Origin: Chloroflexota bacterium
Lineage (GTDB): Bacteria; Chloroflexota; Dehalococcoidia; Lucifugimonadales; Lucifugimonadaceae
Reading direction: 5' to 3'
Assembly (NCBI GenBank): GCA_002714425.1
Contig: PAXI01000011.1
Coordinates: forward strand, 26,830 to 65,250
Length of the DNA: 38,421 nt
The position numbers and the translations under genes are program-made. The notes beneath the pieces are model-generated. The model ran no database searches. It was given only the letters and a program-made list of their open reading frames with translations, and was not told where the DNA came from. Every line of letters starts with the position of its first letter. The first letter of the stretch is position 1. Below are positions 32,493 to 38,421 of the stretch, in pieces.

Positions 32493-35400
32493 TTATATAT
32501 CAATATTATATTCAAATGCTTCTTCCATATACTCACTAACAAATAAAAGTTTAGCTTCTTTAACTACTTTGTTTTGATTTTTTAAGATTTTTACATAATC
32601 TAAAATCTGAGATTTATAACTTTCTGAGGATTTTAAGAGATTTTTTAAGTTTTTCTCACTAGTTGTTTTATAATCAATAATTGAATATGATTTATCATCA
32701 TTTTCAATAAGTAAATCGATAAAGCCTTCTAAATCATAATCATCAATACGGCTCGAAACCCAAATTTCTTTATAATATTTTTTGTTTCTAATACTTTTAA
32801 TTAATGTTGAACTCAGCAAATTATTACATAAAAAAATAACCTTAGACTTTTCAGATGGTATATCATTTCTGTCACAAAAAACTCCAGCAATTTTTTCAAG
32901 TTGTTTTATATCTTCAAAATCAATATTTTTCATTATTTCATGAACAACATTACCTATTGTTGAATTTTTAGAATATGCATAATCACCAGATGGATTTTTA
33001 TAACCATAATCTTCAGATTTTGAAACTATATATTCAAATTGTCTACTAATATAATCCCGATCATGTATAGAAAACTCAATATTATTATCAGCCTTCGTAA
33101 TCTTAGAATTGATTACATTTTTTGACTTAAATAATTCTAAAAAACTATTTTTAAAACTTATATTTTTTATTATTTTAGAAACTTCGTAGGGTAAATCATG
33201 AATAGAAGATTTTGTTTTCTTAAAAAAATTAAATATGAATAAAAAATTTTCTGATCTTGTAAGTGCAACATAAAGTTTTCTTATGTTTTCCTCGTATTTA
33301 CTTTCCTGTTCTTTTTCATACATTTGCTGATAATTTTTCATTTGTAAATCTGTAGATAATCTATATGTAAAATCACCTTCTTCTACAATAAGGTTATCAG
33401 AGTTGACTGAGTCAATATTTATACCACGACTTTTTGTTGGCAATCCAAACATTATTACTATTGGGAATTCTCTTCCTTTTGATTCATGGATAGTCATGAT
33501 ATTAATTTTACTTATGTTACCATCATGTATATTTTTTAATTTAATAAGTTTTTCATTTTCAAAAAATTTAATTAAAGATTTAATAGGTAAAATTTTACTC
33601 GAATCAAAATCATTAAAAACTTGCATTTTAATATACTCTAAATATGCAAACTCATTTTCATAATCATCAGAGAGTAAAATTTTATTAACTAGGTCTGTTG
33701 CAATCTCAAATTTATCAAAAATTATTGATAAGGGGAGCTTATCAATCAATTGATTTAGTTCATTTAATTTGCTTAAAGATTCAAATACTTTTTTGTTAAT
33801 TTTAGAAGTTTCAATATTGGAGAAATCAATTAATTTATAATTAAGAGTATTATTTCTTAATTTCCAATTATATATATCATCATCTGAACAGCCCCACGCA
33901 AAAGATTTCAAGGCTGATAATATAGATATTTCATCATTAGAATCGTAAATTGCTTTAAAATTCATCTTTAGTAGATGAAAAATATTAGATTTAATAAAAT
34001 AATTATCACCAGATATAAGATATGGAATTTTATTTTGTTTAAATATTTTAGATAGTAATTCAGAGTCTTTATTTCTATTAACGAGGACGCAAATATCACC
34101 AATATTTGCGGTCCTTCCTAGAGTAGGTAATCTCATATTACCATCATGAATAAATTTAACTAAACTTGAAATCTTTTCAGTAGCATTATCTCTCAAAGAA
34201 TCAATACTTTTTTTCTCTGTAATTTCTTCATCATAAAAAACTGAGCTCAATCCTTCCGAATAATCTTTATTAAATGTCATTTGTTCGTATTCAATATTTG
34301 TGTTTTCAAATAATTTTACAAATAAATCATTAATAAAATTGATAATATTTTTATCGGATCTATAATTAATTTTTAATGATTCATTATCAATATTAATTTT
34401 TTCTAAATGTTTCTGTAGTTTATTAATATCAGCCCTTCTAAAACTATATATTGACTGCTTTTCATCTCCTACAATAAATAACGAACCTGATTGAATATTA
34501 TCCTCATAATCTTTTATGAGATTTGTTGTAATTTGCATCTGAAAAGGGTCAGTATCTTGAAACTCGTCTATGAAAATATGATCATATTTTCCTCTAAAAA
34601 AGTCTAAATTGTTCCCTTCACTCAAGATTTCTTTAGCTATAAATATTTGATCATCAAAATTTATTGTGCCTTCAGACTTTCTAAAATTATAAAAATCTTC
34701 TACATATTTAAATAAATACATAGAAAACTTTACTAATAAATCATGAATAATTTCATTTCGTAATTCTTGAAAATGAAAGTTAAACTTTTTTAAATTATCC
34801 TTTATAAAACTTATATTTGAATCATAGACTGCATTTTTAGTTTTCCAGTTGTCTTTTTTGCCTATATTTATCTTTATTTTATTATTTTTTGAAAAAAAAT
34901 CGTATATCTCAGAAGGTGAGTTGGATTTATATTTTTTTTTCAATTCAATAATAAAAACTCTAAATTCATCACTTAGGTATAGATATAATTTGTCATCTAC
35001 TAATTTGTCCATAGAAGAAATATTTCGTTCTGATTCTTTTAGTAATTGAAGTATTTCTTCGTAAAAAAAATATAAGTTTTCATACTTTGAGTTGTAAAAT
35101 ATATTTATATCATGGATTAGATTTTCTTTTTTTTTGCCAGATAAATTAAACGATATTTCACCTAGATGTAAAAATTTAGAATTGAATAATGAAAAAATAT
35201 CAAATATAAATTTTTCAATAGATTTAGAAAAAAAGAATTGTAGATAAAAAACTAAATTCGTGAAATCCTTATCATTCTTAAATTTATTATATGACCAAGA
35301 TTCAAAAAACTTTTTTGATAAATCTAGTGATTCGTTTTCTGACAATGTTCTAATGGATTTCGCCAAGGATTTATCTAAATATTTACCTTGGTTTATAATT

Positions 35401-35654
35401 TTCAATGAAAATTCATGTATAGTACCTATGAAAATATCAGACAAATTTTCATAATTCGTAATCTCATTTCTTATCCTATTATTAATTTCATCAGCTGCAG
35501 AATGTGTAAATGTTATTATCACAATCTTTTTAGGATCAACATTAGTGTTTAATAAACTATTAAGTCTTTGGATAAGTTTAGTAGTTTTACCTGTACCAGC
35601 TCCAGCTCTAGCATATATGTTTTTATCAAGTTTATCTTTTATATTATCTATCAT
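32493..35654 (-). CDS. addA: AddA-type helicase-nuclease subunit (RecBCD-like AddA)
   Basis: A 1053-residue superfamily 1A helicase with a C-terminal RecB-type nuclease. Walker A is GAGTGKT (18-24), Walker B/DEXX is IDEFQDTD (362-369), then VGDEKQSIYSFRRAD (395-409), a MTIHESKGREF motif V region and ALTRSENFLFIF motif VI. Nuclease motifs are H in GNVVHEIM, EGFID (976-980) and IIDYKTT (992-998), the active-site D..D-Y-K set. AddAB loads RecA at double-strand breaks. The addB ATGA overlap (35651-35654) couples the two. The A+T content and basic nature fit its neighbours. Confidence 0.9.
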   Translation of the reverse strand: MIDNIKDKLDKNIYARAGAGTGKTTKLIQRLNSLLNTNVDPKKIVIITFTHSAADEINNRIRNEITNYENLSDIFIGTIHEFSLKIINQGKYLDKSLAKSIRTLSENESLDLSKKFFESWSYNKFKNDKDFTNLVFYLQFFFSKSIEKFIFDIFSLFNSKFLHLGEISFNLSGKKKENLIHDINIFYNSKYENLYFFYEEILQLLKESERNISSMDKLVDDKLYLYLSDEFRVFIIELKKKYKSNSPSEIYDFFSKNNKIKINIGKKDNWKTKNAVYDSNISFIKDNLKKFNFHFQELRNEIIHDLLVKFSMYLFKYVEDFYNFRKSEGTINFDDQIFIAKEILSEGNNLDFFRGKYDHIFIDEFQDTDPFQMQITTNLIKDYEDNIQSGSLFIVGDEKQSIYSFRRADINKLQKHLEKINIDNESLKINYRSDKNIINFINDLFVKLFENTNIEYEQMTFNKDYSEGLSSVFYDEEITEKKSIDSLRDNATEKISSLVKFIHDGNMRLPTLGRTANIGDICVLVNRNKDSELLSKIFKQNKIPYLISGDNYFIKSNIFHLLKMNFKAIYDSNDEISILSALKSFAWGCSDDDIYNWKLRNNTLNYKLIDFSNIETSKINKKVFESLSKLNELNQLIDKLPLSIIFDKFEIATDLVNKILLSDDYENEFAYLEYIKMQVFNDFDSSKILPIKSLIKFFENEKLIKLKNIHDGNISKINIMTIHESKGREFPIVIMFGLPTKSRGINIDSVNSDNLIVEEGDFTYRLSTDLQMKNYQQMYEKEQESKYEENIRKLYVALTRSENFLFIFNFFKKTKSSIHDLPYEVSKIIKNISFKNSFLELFKSKNVINSKITKADNNIEFSIHDRDYISRQFEYIVSKSEDYGYKNPSGDYAYSKNSTIGNVVHEIMKNIDFEDIKQLEKIAGVFCDRNDIPSEKSKVIFLCNNLLSSTLIKSIRNKKYYKEIWVSSRIDDYDLEGFIDLLIENDDKSYSIIDYKTTSEKNLKNLLKSSESYKSQILDYVKILKNQNKVVKEAKLLFVSEYMEEAFEYNIDI

Positions 35655-38421
35655 TTTTTATCCATAGACTCTATAATGTTTTTAATATCATCAGATCCTA
35701 TAAAAGAACCAATAATAATATTTTTATTGATTACTTCGTTACTAAAAACTATCTTACAAGAACAATCAAATGTTTTATGATGAATTTTACTACTAGTTGG
35801 GAAAAAATAACCATTATTAATTTTATTTAATATTTTTGTAAGAAGTAACGAAACATCTTTTTTTAAGAATTCAAAACTAAAAATAGATTCATTTTTATTA
35901 TTTATATACCAATAATTTGGAATAATATTTTTTTTTGAATACTCATTTGCTAGTACTGTAGAATATAAAAATAATTGTGTTGAAAAATAATCTAAAGTGT
36001 AAAATTCATTCTTCTTTCTTACTTGGCCTGTTTTGTAATCATAAAGATTAATATCTCCATTATCGCATATATCCAAACGATCAATTCTACCAGTAAATGA
36101 GTAAATTTTATCATCAAGTAATTGTAATTTTTTCTCAAACTTAATTTCAGTTGAAGATGTTATGTTATCATTCAACATCTCTTGATTAAGCCAGTCTAAT
36201 AATAAATTATTCATTTTCTTTTCTTCAATTTCAAATAGATGTATAGGTTTCATGGGAATTAAACTATTTTCTCTATCTAGTCTTATTTTAGAAAATTCAA
36301 ATAATTTATTTTTATATTCTTCATAGTTTTTATTTATATTTTGTTTTTTCCAATTTATAAAAGACTCTAATATATCATGAATAAAAATTCCTAAATCTTT
36401 ATTGGAAAAAAATAGCCTACTATTTATTTCATTATTTGTATTAATTTTTAATATGTCATGAATAAAATAATCATACGGACATCTGATATATCTATCCAAG
36501 GATGTCGAAGAGAAAGAATCAATTGAATGTTGAAACTTTGAAATTATACCCAGATTATTACTTAGAAAAGTTGAATTATTATAATTATCTAAAAAATGAC
36601 TTAATTTTTCATTAGATTCTAATAAATTCCTAAGATTTTTCCTGTCATTCACCTTATGAGAGTAATTTATCCAACTAAGTTCATAATCTTTCGAATCTAT
36701 ATAAATTCTATCGTCACCGATACTAATTTTTTCTCTAGTATAGTATCCCGGTGTGTCGATAATCATTTTATAAAAATGATTATTATTATCTATAGGAATG
36801 GATGGATTTTTTATCTTGAAAATTTCGATAAATTCTTTTGATGGATTAGATTCAACATATTTATTATTAATTCTAGAATGCGAAAAAAAAATTTTTTTTG
36901 AATTGCAAATCATGTTTGCAAGCGTATGATTTCTTTCTTCTATCTTATTATCAAATATGTAAACTTCTTCGGTTGATTGACTTCTATTATTTGATGATTT
37001 TGAAATAAAATTTTCAATATAAGATTTTTTATTTTCAAAATTTTGATTCATGCCAATAAAAAAAACATATTCGAAAATACAACTTTTAAAGTCATCAATA
37101 TGGCCTACAGCTATACCTTTACCAAGGTTATCTTTTTCTGATGGGAATGAAGATAATTGCTCTAAAAACATTGTTATATGAAAAGAGAGTGGGGATGGCT
37201 TATTATCTAATGAAATTTTTCTAAAAGTATCAAAGAAAAGTTGAAATCTATCATCGATATCTAAAAATGAAAATTGCTTAATAATTTTATTTATTAAATC
37301 AATAAATTGACCCCACAAAAAATTAGATTCTATTTTTTCATCGACAAAGATATTTTTCATCTCTATAAAAAAACTTAATATATTTTGTGATATTAGTAGT
37401 TTATTGCTTTCGTATATTTTTTTTGTTAAATCTTGATCAATGTTAATAATATTTTTTTTATATGTTATGAATTTATCCATTAAATCAATGTACATATTTA
37501 TTCTACTTGAAGTTTGGTCTACATCATATTCAACAAAGTTTAGATTCGCTTCATGTAAAATTTCAATTATTAAATTTGGTGAAACCTTATTATCATTTTT
37601 CATGATCTTAAGGTTAGAGTTCTCAAAAATACTTACTACACTTTGGAAATTAAATTTAAATAATAATAAATTAAAAAATTCATTAATAAATCTACCAAGA
37701 TCTGTTTGAGACAATGCTACCTTGGTAAATGTCGTAGTTGGTAACCCATATTTCTTACAGTTAGAATTTACAATATTAGAATAAATCTCATCATCGTACA
37801 CTATTGCAATATTATTAATATGTATAGTTTTGTCACTTATTAAAATTTTTTTTATATTTCTAAACAGTAATCTAATTTCATCATGAATATTAAATACAGA
37901 TGAAACATCAGCAATATTTTTTGAGTGTTTAGTACTAATTTTAGAAAAATTTATTTTTTCTGTACTCATAATTTCAATATCATAAGTATTTATTTCAAAA
38001 ATATTATTATGATTTAATAAATACTTAAAAAGTTTTTTTTGTAGATTGCTAGCATAATAAATATCAATAAATATAATTTTCCCTAATGATGATATTTCTA
38101 TTTTGTTTTCAGAAAAAAGATGATAAAGTTCAATAGCAATTTCATCCTCATCCAAATATTTTGAAGATTCTTTTTTATAATCCTTATATGCATATAAAAC
38201 TTCAGAAAAAAAACTATTCGAGTTATTTATTAATTTATCTACTGATTCTAAATCCATTCTTTGTAATTCAAAAAACAAATAATAAAATTCTGAAATATTA
38301 TCATAATTATTTGTATCAATAGAAGATGTAAGGTAGTTGGAATTACTTATTGATCTATAAATTAGGTCTTTAGATATTGTTTGATTAATAAATTTTTTGC
38401 TTATATTTTTTTTTTGCTTAA
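35651..38421 (-). CDS. addB: AddB-type helicase-nuclease subunit (N-terminus cut by window edge)
   Basis: The frame is open to the right edge, giving about 922 visible residues; a TTG at 38278 looks like an internal codon, not the start. C-terminally, SLDRYIRCPYDYF (one Fe-S Cys), GIFIHDILESF and the nuclease core TGRIDRLD with YDYKTGQV match AddB. The 3' end has FDCSCKIVF; the canonical AddB C-x2-C-x5-C is incomplete, so the iron-sulfur cluster may be altered. The weak conservation of the first half, with no Walker motif in view, is normal for AddB. It is immediately upstream of addA on the same strand. Confidence 0.8.
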   Translation of the reverse strand, partial: KQKKNISKKFINQTISKDLIYRSISNSNYLTSSIDTNNYDNISEFYYLFFELQRMDLESVDKLINNSNSFFSEVLYAYKDYKKESSKYLDEDEIAIELYHLFSENKIEISSLGKIIFIDIYYASNLQKKLFKYLLNHNNIFEINTYDIEIMSTEKINFSKISTKHSKNIADVSSVFNIHDEIRLLFRNIKKILISDKTIHINNIAIVYDDEIYSNIVNSNCKKYGLPTTTFTKVALSQTDLGRFINEFFNLLLFKFNFQSVVSIFENSNLKIMKNDNKVSPNLIIEILHEANLNFVEYDVDQTSSRINMYIDLMDKFITYKKNIINIDQDLTKKIYESNKLLISQNILSFFIEMKNIFVDEKIESNFLWGQFIDLINKIIKQFSFLDIDDRFQLFFDTFRKISLDNKPSPLSFHITMFLEQLSSFPSEKDNLGKGIAVGHIDDFKSCIFEYVFFIGMNQNFENKKSYIENFISKSSNNRSQSTEEVYIFDNKIEERNHTLANMICNSKKIFFSHSRINNKYVESNPSKEFIEIFKIKNPSIPIDNNNHFYKMIIDTPGYYTREKISIGDDRIYIDSKDYELSWINYSHKVNDRKNLRNLLESNEKLSHFLDNYNNSTFLSNNLGIISKFQHSIDSFSSTSLDRYIRCPYDYFIHDILKINTNNEINSRLFFSNKDLGIFIHDILESFINWKKQNINKNYEEYKNKLFEFSKIRLDRENSLIPMKPIHLFEIEEKKMNNLLLDWLNQEMLNDNITSSTEIKFEKKLQLLDDKIYSFTGRIDRLDICDNGDINLYDYKTGQVRKKNEFYTLDYFSTQLFLYSTVLANEYSKKNIIPNYWYINNKNESIFSFEFLKKDVSLLLTKILNKINNGYFFPTSSKIHHKTFDCSCKIVFSNEVINKNIIIGSFIGSDDIKNIIESMDKK

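Noticed and set aside
32493-38421. Helicase-nuclease pair as a new defence system
   Set aside because: The order, overlap and motifs are those of AddAB recombination repair; no other defence-type gene adjoins.
1-38421. CRISPR arrays, insertion sequences, integrases, attachment sites or long repeats
   Set aside because: None seen: no regularly spaced direct repeats, no transposase or recombinase motifs, and no matching terminal repeats. Short A/T repeats are expected at this base composition.

Overview
The window is very A+T-rich bacterial DNA with tightly packed genes, many TTG starts and little non-coding space. Neighbouring genes often overlap, including some that converge. The gene set is a shortened cell-division cluster, a B12-dependent ribonucleotide reductase with NrdR, many stand-alone catabolic enzymes (acetamidase/formamidase, DUF1028, RraA-like, HpcH/HpaI aldolase, benzoylformate-decarboxylase-like enzyme), small zinc-ribbon proteins and an acyclic-carotenoid operon. 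This would suit a streamlined marine bacterium, perhaps a Chloroflexota/Dehalococcoidia (SAR202-like) lineage. That placement is an inference from gene content; no rRNA or other phylogenetic marker was analysed.

Layout. 1-458 (-): end of a MoaB/MogA-type molybdopterin gene, cut by the left edge. 646-3838 (+): rsmH, ftsA and, in the usual place of ftsZ, an FtsZ-like protein that has lost the tubulin GTP-binding motif but keeps the T7 catalytic loop and the C-terminal peptide. This is the most unusual gene in the window. 3839-4153: a regulatory leader with two palindromes resembling NrdR boxes. 4154-9131 (+): nrdR, nrdJ, pdxA, proC and a YggT-family gene, with birA converging on it. 9932-14093 (+): acetamidase/formamidase, HAD phosphatase, class III aminotransferase and a FIST-domain sensor. 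14090-17719 (-): nitroreductase, NadD-like nucleotidyltransferase, CinA-C-like protein, two small Cys-motif proteins not found by a simple length cut-off, and a serine beta-lactamase-fold hydrolase. 17797-19988 (+): a 70-residue membrane protein, an MFS carrier and a DUF1028 protein.

20079-29076 (+): a TPP enzyme followed by a seven-gene run in which every gene overlaps the next: crtB, crtI, an alpha/beta hydrolase with a Cys nucleophile, a GT2 glycosyltransferase, a second CrtI-type desaturase, a CruF-type hydratase and a lipoprotein lipase. Together they could make phytoene, desaturate it, hydrate an end, glycosylate it and possibly acylate it. No cyclase is present. The acylation step is inference.

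29087-38421: tRNA-Pro(UGG) (-), an HpcH/HpaI aldolase (-), a PhnP-like metallo-hydrolase (+), an RraA-like protein and an SDR (-), then the AddA and AddB helicase-nuclease subunits (-). addB stays open to the right edge, so its N-terminus is outside the window. I saw no rRNA, CRISPR array, insertion sequence, prophage or integrase.
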